This document shows, piece by piece, positions 9,067 through 17,852 of a stretch of 64,000 nt of DNA. This stretch comes from Flavobacterium sp. HSC-61S13. Its GTDB lineage: Bacteria; Bacteroidota; Bacteroidia; Flavobacteriales; Flavobacteriaceae. Below the pieces are notes generated by a model. The model had not been told where the DNA came from, made no database searches, and saw only the letters and a program-made list of their open reading frames with translations. A program made the position numbers and the translations under genes. Numbering within the stretch: the first letter of the stretch is position 1; each line of letters starts with the position of its first letter. The stretch lies in NCBI RefSeq assembly GCF_024171535.1, contig NZ_JALJZV010000009.1, positions 80,196 through 144,195 of the forward strand, written 5' to 3'.

Positions 9067-9672
9067 TTAATTGATTAGTGTGATTTTTAAGTTTATATTA
9101 TGGTGTATGATTTCGATTTGTCTTAATTCTTTATTTTCATCAGTTGTAAAATTCAAATCTACCTTTCTTTTATACTTAGAAAAGAGAACGATTTGACTCA
9201 ATTGACCATCATCCTTGTTTACGATAAAGTATTTGTTGTCCGTCTCCGATTTAAACCCCCAACTAGCTCCTGTATCCAACCTTTTATCTACTGGATTCAC
9301 AACTTTCAACATAGCGGTGAAATCTCTTTTCAAAATATTGAGAATGATTTTTTTGTTTAAATCCTCCATCACATAATTGACATGAAAGGATGTGTCTGTG
9401 ATGGTAAAGTCAAATAGGGTATTTCCAAAGTCCGAAGTAAAAACCATTCTGTGTTCGTGTTCGCCGATGCGCTTTGCAATAAACAGTCCAGTTATGGTAT
9501 TACCATAAACCTCTATACGCCCTCGATAAAGGGTTTCTTTTGTGTAATCTGCAAAATAATTATTGGTAAGGCTTTCCTGAACCCAAGTCGAATTCTGCCC
9601 ATCAAGTTGAAATGGTTTGCACGAATTCAAACTCAACAAGATTAAAACACTAATTATTAAATATCGCATCAT
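9067..9672 (-). CDS. Predicted lipoprotein of the pigment operon, function unknown
   Basis: 201 residues. Lipoprotein signal MMRYLIISVLILLSLNSCKPF with lipobox LNSC (the second Met is an equally good start). The mature part is predicted beta-rich (YRGRIEVYGNTITGLFIAKR, KVDLNFTTDENKELRQIEI). It overlaps the end of the LolA gene by 23 bp, a strong sign of coupled translation. An envelope lipoprotein encoded next to LolA could be a receptor or LolB-like partner, but I see no LolB signature and keep the function open. Confidence 0.82.
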   Translation of the reverse strand: MMRYLIISVLILLSLNSCKPFQLDGQNSTWVQESLTNNYFADYTKETLYRGRIEVYGNTITGLFIAKRIGEHEHRMVFTSDFGNTLFDFTITDTSFHVNYVMEDLNKKIILNILKRDFTAMLKVVNPVDKRLDTGASWGFKSETDNKYFIVNKDDGQLSQIVLFSKYKRKVDLNFTTDENKELRQIEIIHHNINLKITLIN

Positions 9673-10279
9673 TTAAAGCGGTGTTGATTTTTTTATTTTT
9701 AAACACGATACGCGTATAATCATTAGACGGCTCAATGAGTTTCACCTCGGAAACCGTACTTTGGTTGTTATTAAAATACAAAACGATTTCTTTGATATAC
9801 TTGTTTACTTCCTTTATCTTCGGCTGTAACTTGGCGATATCCCGGTTGTTATCTTTAAAATACGTGATTACAAATGCCGTTTCGTCAAACATATTCCCAC
9901 TGACACTTCCCATAATCAAAGCGTTGATCTTTTCAAATTTTTTATTATTACCGAGATCCACCTTGTTTTTCTTTCCTTGATCGTTGATAGACACTTTGTT
10001 GTCTTTAAAAACGATACTATAAACAAAGGGTTTATCGTATTGCCATAGGAGTTTTCCCGGTGTTTTTAAAGACATCTTTCCTTCAGACACGATGTCCTTA
10101 TCCAAGAAACTCATGTGCTTGTATTGGGTAAAATCAGTCGTTAATGTTTTAATTTTTTTTGCCTCTGCAACCGTTGTTTCCTTGAAGGTTTTCATTTCAG
10201 AGGCAGTCATACTCTTTTCCTGAGCAAAAATGCCCTGGCAATAAGCGACGAATACAACTACTAGTATACTAATTTTCAT
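9650..10279 (-). CDS. LolA-like outer-membrane carrier protein
   Basis: 209 residues. Signal peptide MKISILVVVFVAYCQGIFAQ, then the LolA pattern: TLTTDFTQYKHMSFLDKDIV, SEGKMSLKTPGKLLWQYDKP and VSINDQGKKNKVDL. LolA family proteins carry hydrophobic cargo across the periplasm. Aryl polyene clusters regularly include one (ApeL in the usual naming), so this copy probably carries pigment and not bulk lipoproteins. Gap of 21 bp to the deacetylase gene; overlaps the lipoprotein gene. Confidence 0.9.
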   Translation of the reverse strand: MKISILVVVFVAYCQGIFAQEKSMTASEMKTFKETTVAEAKKIKTLTTDFTQYKHMSFLDKDIVSEGKMSLKTPGKLLWQYDKPFVYSIVFKDNKVSINDQGKKNKVDLGNNKKFEKINALIMGSVSGNMFDETAFVITYFKDNNRDIAKLQPKIKEVNKYIKEIVLYFNNNQSTVSEVKLIEPSNDYTRIVFKNKKINTALNDAIFNN

Positions 10280-10300
10280 CTACTGTTTATATTTTTCTTA

Positions 10301-11089
10301 TTAAGGATATACCACATCGGTATATGCTTTGATTGTAAACAAATCGGCTACCGTAACACATTGGTAGTCATTTTCGTTAAGAAAGTTCAATAATTGTTCC
10401 ACAATTCTGACCGACTGAGGATTGACATCGTGAAATAAGATCACGCTTCCCGGTTTAATTTTCGAAATTACGGTTTTTAATATTTTCTTTTCGTCGGAGA
10501 TTACCGTATCCAACGATCGAATGCTCCAACCGATAACCGCATGCCCGGATCGTTTAACGGCTTTTGCCACATGAGGATTCGTTACTCCAAAAGGCGGACG
10601 ATATAACAGTGGCTTCACACCAATAACCGATTCAATGACCTGATCGTTATACTCTATTTCCTCCAGCATTTTTTCAGTACTCAAAAACCCTGTATTCACA
10701 GCGTGGGTATAGGTATGATTGGCGATAAGATGTTGTTGATCAAATGCTTCTTTTACCCACTCAGGGTGTTTTTCTATTTGCTTACCAATACAAAAAAAAG
10801 TTGCTTTGGCATGGTGTTGCTCCAACAACTTTAAAATCGATTCTGTATAAATAGTAGGCCCATCATCAAAAGTAATCGCTACTCTTTTATTGATCTCGCC
10901 TTTCTTTTTATATAAAACCGGTAAAAAATAACCCAATCTAATGTCAAAAGCCCCCCAACTCACTATCGCTAAAAAAACCAACAACACGACCCATAATCCC
11001 ATGAGAGCCGTTTTAAAAATAATAGCGCTCAGCACAAAGGCCAATACTAGTATTATAAAGACTGGAACTATGATCTTGTGTTTTAGCAT
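10301..11089 (-). CDS. Polysaccharide deacetylase family protein with N-terminal membrane anchor
   Basis: 262 residues. Two hydrophobic segments in the first 60 residues (IIVPVFIILVLAFVLSAIIF; LMGLWVVLLVFLAIVSWGAF) and then a NodB domain with the metal and catalytic motifs intact: TFDDGP, HTYTHA (HxxxH metal ligands), RPPFG, and VILFHDV near the end. The enzyme is therefore expected to be active on an N-acetyl or other acyl amide. Its gene overlaps the chain-length-factor-like gene by 7 bp. Such a gene recurs in flexirubin loci, but its substrate there is not established. Confidence 0.9.
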   Translation of the reverse strand: MLKHKIIVPVFIILVLAFVLSAIIFKTALMGLWVVLLVFLAIVSWGAFDIRLGYFLPVLYKKKGEINKRVAITFDDGPTIYTESILKLLEQHHAKATFFCIGKQIEKHPEWVKEAFDQQHLIANHTYTHAVNTGFLSTEKMLEEIEYNDQVIESVIGVKPLLYRPPFGVTNPHVAKAVKRSGHAVIGWSIRSLDTVISDEKKILKTVISKIKPGSVILFHDVNPQSVRIVEQLLNFLNENDYQCVTVADLFTIKAYTDVVYP

Positions 11090-12123
11090 TTCTCCAATAG
11101 TATCAAACTGTGATCTTCACCTCTTAAGTGATTATAAATTAAAACATTCTTAATCAAACCGGTTTTTTTCTTTGCTGTTAAAACGCTCTTCGGTATATCT
11201 TGATTTTTAACGATGACAGCGCCCAACAAAACCCCAAAAGCCGACACGGTGTCGTATTCTCCTGTTAGATGTTTGTAATGTACGAGATCTGCCCAAGGCA
11301 ATGCCCTTTCGATTTGATTGAAATAATCCTTGCTTTCAAGCATTTGGTTATCGCCCAATATCAATACATCTATATCTTCTGCTGTGCGTTGATTCGCCTC
11401 TAAAAATTGCTGTAGTCCCTGGTTAAAGCTGGTTTTTTCAAATTTATGTTGCATCCACACATCCACTACTTCAGCATAAGTGGCGTCTGTTTTTTGATTT
11501 TGCAAACAAAAAAACGTCGCACCTTCGCCAATATTAACCCCTTCTTTAAAGGGTTTATCAAAATCGGTATTCACCAATTCGGTTAATTGTAACAAACTCA
11601 ACGTATAATCAGAAATCTCATCAATACCTCCTACCAATGAGTTGTTTAGCTCCTCATTTTGAATTTGCAAAAATGCATCTAGCAAGGCCGACTCAAAGGA
11701 TACAGAAGCATGAACATAGGTGAAATTATAACCCTTGCATTGTAATCTTAACGCAATTTGTGCTCCAACGGTGTTATGAGTGGACTGAATAAAGGATGTT
11801 GGTGTTAGAAACTGCTCGTGATTTTCCAAAAGACTTCTCAAGAATTTTTCAGAATCTTCCAAGCACCCCATACCCGTACCTGTAATAACAGCATCCGGCA
11901 TGGTTACTTGCGCCTGATCAAGAGCTTGTTGTGCGCTATAAATACCCATTTTAACTCCCTTAGCCATGCGTCTTAGCATAGCTGGGGCAATCATTTCTTT
12001 ATAAGAAGGATGTTGAGCATAATTAATCGCCTGAGTGATTGGTACAAATGATTCTATATCCAACCCCAATTGGGAATTTTGAACGGAAACTCCTCCTATT
12101 CCATTGATGTATACCTTTTTCAT
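11083..12123 (-). CDS. Beta-ketoacyl synthase-like protein without catalytic residues (chain length factor type)
   Basis: 346 residues, thiolase fold of the FabF type, but all catalytic positions are lost. The active-site Cys region reads VHASVSFESALL (Ser where STACSSAANA has Cys). The first His loop (NAHGTGT) is ILGDNQML. The second His (GHTLGAAG) is GEYDTVSAFG. This is the pattern of a chain length factor. Aryl polyene systems use such a partner (KS with CLF); the nearest candidate is the active KS encoded just upstream (12165-13406). The gap to that gene is 41 bp, and it overlaps the deacetylase gene by 7 bp. Confidence 0.85.
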   Translation of the reverse strand: MKKVYINGIGGVSVQNSQLGLDIESFVPITQAINYAQHPSYKEMIAPAMLRRMAKGVKMGIYSAQQALDQAQVTMPDAVITGTGMGCLEDSEKFLRSLLENHEQFLTPTSFIQSTHNTVGAQIALRLQCKGYNFTYVHASVSFESALLDAFLQIQNEELNNSLVGGIDEISDYTLSLLQLTELVNTDFDKPFKEGVNIGEGATFFCLQNQKTDATYAEVVDVWMQHKFEKTSFNQGLQQFLEANQRTAEDIDVLILGDNQMLESKDYFNQIERALPWADLVHYKHLTGEYDTVSAFGVLLGAVIVKNQDIPKSVLTAKKKTGLIKNVLIYNHLRGEDHSLILLEKC

Positions 12124-12164
12124 ATAGCTCCTATATTTTTTTCAACGGTTTACTGCACTATTGA

Positions 12165-13406
12165 TTAATTTGTGTTGTCTGATTTAACTGGCTCATCTCG
12201 CTTATTTACTCCATGTTTAGAGAATATAACCGTTGAACAATTGCCTCCAAAACCGAAGGAATTAGACAATACATATTCTATGGGCTTGTAAACCATTTTG
12301 GTTTGCGGGATCAGATTAAACTCTTGCATGGGTGTTTTAAAATTTAGATTCGGATATACCACATTGTGTTTAATGGCCAATAAACTAAAAACCGCTTCAA
12401 TACCGCCCGCAGCAGCTAAGGTATGACCCGTATATGGTTTTGTAGAACTCATATCAGGCACCTCATCATTAAATACACGTAATAAGGCTCTTCCTTCCGA
12501 AAGGTCATTGTTTCCCGTCGCAGTCCCGTGTGCATTGACATAGTTGATCTCACTGGGTTGGATACCGGCTAATTGCAATGCTTTTTGCATGGCCAAAAAA
12601 GCCCCCTCACCCTCTTGTGATGAAGCGGTTTGATGAAAAGCATCATTGGCATTGCCATAACCGCACACATATCCCAAAACCGTTTTACCGCTTTCAGTTA
12701 TGGCCCGCTCCGACTCCAATACCAAATAAGCAGCAGCTTCACCGAGATTTAGACCTTTTCTATTTTGATCGAAAGGAGCGTTGTACTCATCCGATAAAAT
12801 CATCAATGTTTTAAAACCGTTGATCGTGAACTTAGACATCGCATCTGCACCTCCAACAATCACGCGATCCAGTTTCCCCGATTGTATCAATCGACAACCG
12901 AGCATGATTGCGTTTGCCGCAGAAGAACAAGCCGTACTAATGGTGGTGACTACCGATTCAATTCCCAAATAATCGGCAATTTTCTTACTGCTATCACCCC
13001 CGTGATGACTCGTAATGTATTTACGAGTCTCCGGTTTGTCAAAATAGTCGTAAAAATACTTCTCGGTAAAATCCATTCCGCCGACACTAGTCGATGAAAT
13101 CAAACCGGTTTTATATGCATTTATATCTTCGATCCCCGCGCTGTCAATTGCTTGTTTTGCCGCATAAGCCCCTAATAAAGCAGTCCGTGTAAAACTGTTG
13201 TCAGATGGCAAATCAAGCCGATCAATCAATTCTTCATTCGTCCATTTGATTTCCCCCACAAAGATATCGGGTGAATGTACTGTCTCCAGTTGCGTCAACC
13301 TCGTTAATCCGTGTTTGCCCTGAAGCAAGGATTCCAAATTTTCGTCTACGGTAGTACCAATAGCGGTTATAATACCCATTCCCGTAATAGCTACCTTATG
13401 TTGCAT
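12165..13406 (-). CDS. Beta-ketoacyl-ACP synthase II-like condensing enzyme (complete triad)
   Basis: 413 residues, FabF family. Catalytic Cys in TISTACSSAANAI, His in NAHGTATGNN, and Lys/His in STKPYTGHTLAAAGG. Starts MQHKVAITGMGIITAIGT, the usual N-terminus. The gene starts 2 bp after the ACP gene at 13409 and is followed by the CLF-like gene. Likely the polyene chain-extending synthase, iteratively condensing malonyl-ACP on an aryl starter, by analogy with aryl polyene pathways. The split of labour among the three active KS genes in this locus cannot be decided from sequence alone. Confidence 0.92.
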   Translation of the reverse strand: MQHKVAITGMGIITAIGTTVDENLESLLQGKHGLTRLTQLETVHSPDIFVGEIKWTNEELIDRLDLPSDNSFTRTALLGAYAAKQAIDSAGIEDINAYKTGLISSTSVGGMDFTEKYFYDYFDKPETRKYITSHHGGDSSKKIADYLGIESVVTTISTACSSAANAIMLGCRLIQSGKLDRVIVGGADAMSKFTINGFKTLMILSDEYNAPFDQNRKGLNLGEAAAYLVLESERAITESGKTVLGYVCGYGNANDAFHQTASSQEGEGAFLAMQKALQLAGIQPSEINYVNAHGTATGNNDLSEGRALLRVFNDEVPDMSSTKPYTGHTLAAAGGIEAVFSLLAIKHNVVYPNLNFKTPMQEFNLIPQTKMVYKPIEYVLSNSFGFGGNCSTVIFSKHGVNKRDEPVKSDNTN

Positions 13407-13408
13407 AA

Positions 13409-13666
13409 TTACTTTGTTCTATTTGCCCCGATATATTGTGACATGGTTTCTATAGATTGGAAAATCGTTTTTCCCTCTTTTGGATCGCTTAGTTTAATCC
13501 CGTAATCCTTGTCCATCAAAACAATCAATTCTAAAGCATCAATAGAGTCTAATCCCAAACCATCTCCGAAAAGAGGATCATTGTCTTGAATATCGTCTAC
13601 TGAAATGTCTTCTAAATTTAAAACCTCTACAATCTTGTTTTTCAATTCTGTTTTTAATTCTTCCAT
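13409..13666 (-). CDS. Acyl carrier protein 1 of the pigment locus
   Basis: 85 residues, acidic, four-helix ACP. The phosphopantetheine attachment serine lies in GLGLDSIDALEL. It sits between the KS-like fragment gene (5 bp) and the active KS gene (2 bp). With the second ACP at 23107 it makes two dedicated carriers, as is usual in aryl polyene clusters where starter and elongation steps use different ACPs. Which carrier does what is not evident here. Confidence 0.92.
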   Translation of the reverse strand: MEELKTELKNKIVEVLNLEDISVDDIQDNDPLFGDGLGLDSIDALELIVLMDKDYGIKLSDPKEGKTIFQSIETMSQYIGANRTK

Positions 13667-13671
13667 TTTTT

Positions 13672-14274
13672 TTACTTTATAATTTTTTGTATTTCTATTT
13701 TATTATGTGCTATTGTACCTTGGTTCTCCACGAGATAACAAACCAGTTTATAGGATTCTTGATAATACTCAACCCAACCGCAAAGCACTTTACTCGCCTT
13801 ATTGCTCTGCAATAAATAGTTTGCATTAGCCAGCATCAAATCTACAGGAAAAGAAGCTGCTACAAAAAAAGCATTTTCTGATCTCAATTGGTGTTTGATA
13901 CTAATTTCACCCAAACAAATATTTGCCAAGGTATAAACGAAAATCGCAGGACTCGGATAATAGGCGATTTTATCGGCGATACTTTGTTGGTGTTTGATGT
14001 CGGTATCTAAACTCGACGATTTATTCGCTAAAACCACAGCTATATCTTGGGCTTGGTCGTCCTTATTTAAAAGAAACTCCACACCTAAAAGACCTAATTT
14101 ACTCAGGCTATCCATTTTAAAAAATTTGGGATAAGCCATGTTCAAATGCTGATAGATCTCTTTAGCAAACACTGAAAAATCTCCTACGTCTGACCTAAAA
14201 ACTTCCTGCCCTTGTACGGATACCACTCCTTGCTCTATGACGACGTATTTTGATATATGCATTTCTCCTTTCAC
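13672..14274 (-). CDS. KS N-terminal-domain-like protein (half ketosynthase, no catalytic Cys)
   Basis: 200 residues, about half a ketosynthase. The order FFKMDSLSKLGLLGVEFLL, VVLANKSSSLDTD, YPSPAIFVYTLANICLGE and KVLCGWVEYY follows the N-terminal lobe of FabF-type enzymes (ketoacyl-synt_2 type). Where the catalytic Cys would be, the sequence is FFVAASFPVDLM, so it cannot condense. There is no second lobe or His motif before the stop. Both ends are clean and it is tightly spaced with its neighbours (1 and 5 bp), so it is a real short protein and not a frameshifted KS. Probably a structural or chain-length partner. Confidence 0.8.
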   Translation of the reverse strand: MKGEMHISKYVVIEQGVVSVQGQEVFRSDVGDFSVFAKEIYQHLNMAYPKFFKMDSLSKLGLLGVEFLLNKDDQAQDIAVVLANKSSSLDTDIKHQQSIADKIAYYPSPAIFVYTLANICLGEISIKHQLRSENAFFVAASFPVDLMLANANYLLQSNKASKVLCGWVEYYQESYKLVCYLVENQGTIAHNKIEIQKIIK

Positions 14275-14275
14275 T

Positions 14276-15397
14276 TTAATTGACTTTCTCTAAGATGATC
14301 GCAGCATTGGTCCCTCCAAATCCAGAAGCCGTTTTCAGTATTCGATTGATCTTCTGATTTTGATTTTTCGTTGTGACATTTAGCTTTTCAGAAGTCCCCT
14401 GTACTTCAAAACCCTTGCTGACAATTAAACTGTCTTGGCTCATGGCCATCATAGCCATAACTACTTCTAATAAACCCGAAGCCCCTAGGGTATGCCCATA
14501 GTATCCCTTTAAGCTATGCAACGGAATGTGTTGCATGCCCAATCGATGGAATGCAATAGCTTCCATTTCATCGTTAAATACCGTAGCCGTACCATGAGCA
14601 GAAATCATATCAATGGCGTCGCTTTCAATACCCGCTTCCGCAAGTGCTCTGCACACGCTTTGATACAAGCCCTCTCCGGTTCGTGATGGCCCTGAAATAT
14701 GATTGGCATCTCCAATCGAAGCCTCTCCGATAATTTCAACTGATTGCGCTTCCTTACTTGCTGAAACGTATATTGCCGCCGATGCCTCTCCTAAGTTGAC
14801 ACCACTTCGATCTTGATCGTAGGGTTTACACGCAGCGTTGCCCATCGCTTGAAAAGAATTAAAACCCGAAACCACAAATTCCGAGAGTATATCTCCTGCT
14901 ACTACATAAACCTCATCAAATTGATCCATTTGAATCATTCGCTTTGCAACGCTAATGGCCAAAACCCCTGAAACACATGCATTACAAACCAATATGGGTT
15001 CGGTGCTGAAACCGTAGTGATTCGCCACCTTTTTTGCCAGTATATTCAAATCCGCTTGTTGCGGTGTTGTTGTTGCTAAAAAATCAATATTTCCTTTAGT
15101 TGTAGAAACGATTAATCCCGTCTTGTCCTGAATACCATGCTTTTGAACGATAGGATCTAAAGCCAAAAACAATAATTTCTCCAATCTACTGGTTTCTACC
15201 TCCGTTTTACTTCGCTTTTTAAATGCCTGATCCAACGCGTTGTCGTCAATTCTAGACGCATAAAAATTCGTCAAATTGCCCAATTGGGCAATGCGAGCAA
15301 TTCCGGTTTCACTAGCTTGTACGGCTTGCCAATTGCGCTCCAAATCAAAACCTAGAGGCGTGATGCAATTGGTATCATTTATATACACTTTTTTCAT
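14276..15397 (-). CDS. Beta-ketoacyl synthase, second active copy
   Basis: 373 residues, FabF/FabB type, shorter than the usual 410. Catalytic Cys in LVCNACVSGVLAIS, His in SAHGTATVFND, Lys/His in LKGYYGHTLGASGLLE: all present. The start MKKVYINDTNCITPLGFDL resembles that of the inactive paralog at 11083 (MKKVYINGIGGVS), which suggests that the two arose by duplication. Gap of 1 bp to both neighbours. Probably one of the condensing enzymes for the polyene or for the alkyl chains of the resorcinol. Confidence 0.9.
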   Translation of the reverse strand: MKKVYINDTNCITPLGFDLERNWQAVQASETGIARIAQLGNLTNFYASRIDDNALDQAFKKRSKTEVETSRLEKLLFLALDPIVQKHGIQDKTGLIVSTTKGNIDFLATTTPQQADLNILAKKVANHYGFSTEPILVCNACVSGVLAISVAKRMIQMDQFDEVYVVAGDILSEFVVSGFNSFQAMGNAACKPYDQDRSGVNLGEASAAIYVSASKEAQSVEIIGEASIGDANHISGPSRTGEGLYQSVCRALAEAGIESDAIDMISAHGTATVFNDEMEAIAFHRLGMQHIPLHSLKGYYGHTLGASGLLEVVMAMMAMSQDSLIVSKGFEVQGTSEKLNVTTKNQNQKINRILKTASGFGGTNAAIILEKVN

Positions 15398-15398
15398 T

Positions 15399-15845
15399 TT
15401 ACAACAAACCTATTTTCTTTTTCCACGCTTCAAAAAACGGTGGAATATTTAATGTCAAATTGCCCTCTTCATCTAAAAAAACTTGTGTCGTCTCTCCCGT
15501 ACAAACTACTTGATTTTCGGTATTATATATTTTAAACCTAAAGACCATTTTAGCCGCTGGTGTATCTACAAAAGTCGTTTCTATACGTACCACATCCCCA
15601 TATTTAAGCGATAATTTATGTTCACAAACCGATTTGACGATGGGTGTACTATAGCCGTGTCGCATTACATCCAGGTACGAAATTTGATGTTTTCGACCAA
15701 ATGCTTCTCTTCCATCTTCGAAATACGTAATGTAATTACCGTGCCAAACGATTCCCAAAGCGTCGGTTTCATTAAAGCGAATTCGACATTCGCAGTTCAC
15801 CGTTAGTTCGGGGATTTCCTTATACAGATCTTTTCTTCTTATCAT
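15399..15845 (-). CDS. 4HBT/YbgC-type acyl thioesterase
   Basis: 148 residues, hotdog fold. The signature RFNETDALGIVWHGNYITYFED contains the catalytic-type Asp and the H-G-N-Y core of the 4-hydroxybenzoyl-CoA thioesterase/YbgC family. Aryl polyene loci carry one such enzyme (ApeK-like), thought to edit or release acyl-ACP. The gene starts inside the end of the ABC permease gene (26 bp overlap) and stops 1 bp before the KS gene. Confidence 0.9.
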   Translation of the reverse strand: MIRRKDLYKEIPELTVNCECRIRFNETDALGIVWHGNYITYFEDGREAFGRKHQISYLDVMRHGYSTPIVKSVCEHKLSLKYGDVVRIETTFVDTPAAKMVFRFKIYNTENQVVCTGETTQVFLDEEGNLTLNIPPFFEAWKKKIGLL

Positions 15846-17103
15846 ACAAAATTGATATGGTAACCATTAAAACGAAAAACAAAAACAACAAGCTTAGTTC
15901 TCCGAATATATCCATTATAGAACCGTTGCGCAGTAAGATATTATAATAACCGTTCAGCGCCCAATTCATCGGTGATAATTTTGAAACGTATTGCATCAAT
16001 TCAGGCATAGCAAAAACGGGAATCCAAACACCACCAACAGCTGCTAGTATTACTACAAAAGTAGCTCCAAAAGGAGACGATTGTTCTTGAGTTTTAGCCA
16101 ATGTCCCGAGTAATATTCCAAGGCCTATAGCCGCAAGTCCAGCGAACAAGGTCATTATGGTCAATAAGACAAAATATCCTTGTACGTCAAAACGAGGTAA
16201 GCCAATTTGCGGAAACACCCAGTACCCGACCAAAACAATCGCGTAAAACTGCAACAAACAAATCAATAAGTAGGTGATGGTCTTTCCGGCTAATAAAATA
16301 TATGTTGGCGTTGGATTGCAACGCAAACGCACTTGAGTCCCTAAGGTTTTTTCTTTAACAATGTTAATCGATAGCGGCACCATGATAAAGAAAATCGCAA
16401 ACAAGGTCCAAGCCGGAACATTGTGTTGTACCGAATTGGGTTTGACTGCCTGCTCTGTTGCCTTGGGAGCCATTTCCTTAAACTGTATAAAATCTCTAAC
16501 ACCCGGTGCTAATGGCGCAGTGCCCTCACCAAGATTTTCTTGAAAAGCACTATATATCAATTGATTCTCTGTTTGAGCAATCATCTTATCTATCGCATTT
16601 TTTATCCCCTCCTTAAAGGTATTCTGCGTAGCTGGATCAAAATAGAAATGAATTTGTTTGGGCGTAATTTCTCTAACTGTTGTTTTCACTGTTGGCTCTA
16701 AGCTAAAATCCTCCAATATTCTTTCGACATTTTGATTGATTTTCGCTTTTAAATCAACCGATAAATCTTTCGGTAAAACCAAGGCCATTTGATAGGCACC
16801 CTTATTGACTTCCTTTTTTGCCAATTCCTCTGTAATAGCGATTCCATCCAGCTTATCAATCCACAGGAAAGTCCCCGAAGCATTGATCTGCTTCTTAATG
16901 GTATCGGATATACTACCTCTGTCGTTGTCGACCAAAATTATCGGTAATTTTTTGTCTGAAATCGCTTGGTAGGAACTGTTTTGAATTAAGGTTACCGTAA
17001 CGACCAAGATCAAAGGCATGACAAATAAGATAATCAAACCGCCAAAATCTCTTTTGAGCAATAGCAATTCCTTTTTAATAGACATCCACAATTTATACCA
17101 CAT
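15820..17103 (-). CDS. ABC-2 type transporter permease
   Basis: 427 residues. One N-terminal membrane helix (FGGLIILFVMPLILVVTVTL), a periplasmic domain of about 200 residues, then five hydrophobic segments (for example AWTLFAIFFIMVPLSINIV, YILLAGKTITYLLICLLQFY). Typical of ABC2 exporters of the drug/lipid type. It forms a transporter with the ATPase encoded immediately upstream (11 bp overlap). Likely exports a pigment intermediate or lipid across the inner membrane. An internal Met at residue 7 (MSIKKELLL) is an alternative start. Confidence 0.92.
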   Translation of the reverse strand: MWYKLWMSIKKELLLLKRDFGGLIILFVMPLILVVTVTLIQNSSYQAISDKKLPIILVDNDRGSISDTIKKQINASGTFLWIDKLDGIAITEELAKKEVNKGAYQMALVLPKDLSVDLKAKINQNVERILEDFSLEPTVKTTVREITPKQIHFYFDPATQNTFKEGIKNAIDKMIAQTENQLIYSAFQENLGEGTAPLAPGVRDFIQFKEMAPKATEQAVKPNSVQHNVPAWTLFAIFFIMVPLSINIVKEKTLGTQVRLRCNPTPTYILLAGKTITYLLICLLQFYAIVLVGYWVFPQIGLPRFDVQGYFVLLTIMTLFAGLAAIGLGILLGTLAKTQEQSSPFGATFVVILAAVGGVWIPVFAMPELMQYVSKLSPMNWALNGYYNILLRNGSIMDIFGELSLLFLFFVLMVTISILYDKKKRSV

Positions 17104-17851
17104 CGCGCAAAGTTTTTCCGGTTACAGCTATAAATACATCCTCGAGGTTTTTAGCACCTGGAGTCTGACCAATCAATTCGATTGGAGTTCCTTCAACAAA
17201 TAATCTTCCGCGATCGATGATACCGATTTGCGTACAAAATTCTTGCGCTTCCACCAGATGGTGTGAGGTATAAATGATGGTTGTTCCATTTGCATTAAGT
17301 TCTTTTAAAAACTGAATTATAGCCGTTTTAGATTGTACATCTACGCCTACGGTTGGCTCATCTAAAAACAATAATTTCGGTTGATGTAAAACGCCTGCTA
17401 TTAAATTAACACGGCGCTTCATGCCGCCGGAATAGGTTTCCACCCTTTTATTGGCAAAGTCACTCAAACCCAAAACATCTAGACTTAAAGCGACCTTTTC
17501 TCTCAAGGCCTTACCTTTTAAACCATACATACTCCCGAAATACATCAAGTTTTCGGTAGCGGTCAAGGTCGGATATAGGGCGTATTCTTGTGGGACTACC
17601 CCGATATTACTTTTGATTTCAGTAGGGTGTTGTTTATAGTTCCAGTCCAGTATCGTAAAGCTCCCTGCTGTCGGTTCTAACAATCCACAGAGCATCGCGA
17701 TTAAACTTGTTTTACCAGCACCATTTGGTCCTAAAAGTCCATATATTTCACCTTCGTGAATATCTAAACTCAAGTCATTCACTGCAAATGAATCCGCGTC
17801 CCTGTATTTTTTATACAATTTTTCGATATGTATGATGGAATGGGTTTTCAC
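17093..17851 (-). CDS. ABC transporter ATP-binding protein
   Basis: 252 residues with all ABC motifs: Walker A GPNGAGKTS, signature YSGGMKRRVN, Walker B LLFLDEPTVGVD, and a switch His in YTSHHLVEA. It belongs to the DrrA/CcmA-like class that pairs with ABC2 permeases. It overlaps the permease gene by 11 bp and lies 1 bp from the BtrH-like gene. Confidence 0.94.
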   Translation of the reverse strand: MKTHSIIHIEKLYKKYRDADSFAVNDLSLDIHEGEIYGLLGPNGAGKTSLIAMLCGLLEPTAGSFTILDWNYKQHPTEIKSNIGVVPQEYALYPTLTATENLMYFGSMYGLKGKALREKVALSLDVLGLSDFANKRVETYSGGMKRRVNLIAGVLHQPKLLFLDEPTVGVDVQSKTAIIQFLKELNANGTTIIYTSHHLVEAQEFCTQIGIIDRGRLFVEGTPIELIGQTPGAKNLEDVFIAVTGKTLRDVV

Positions 17852-17852
17852 T

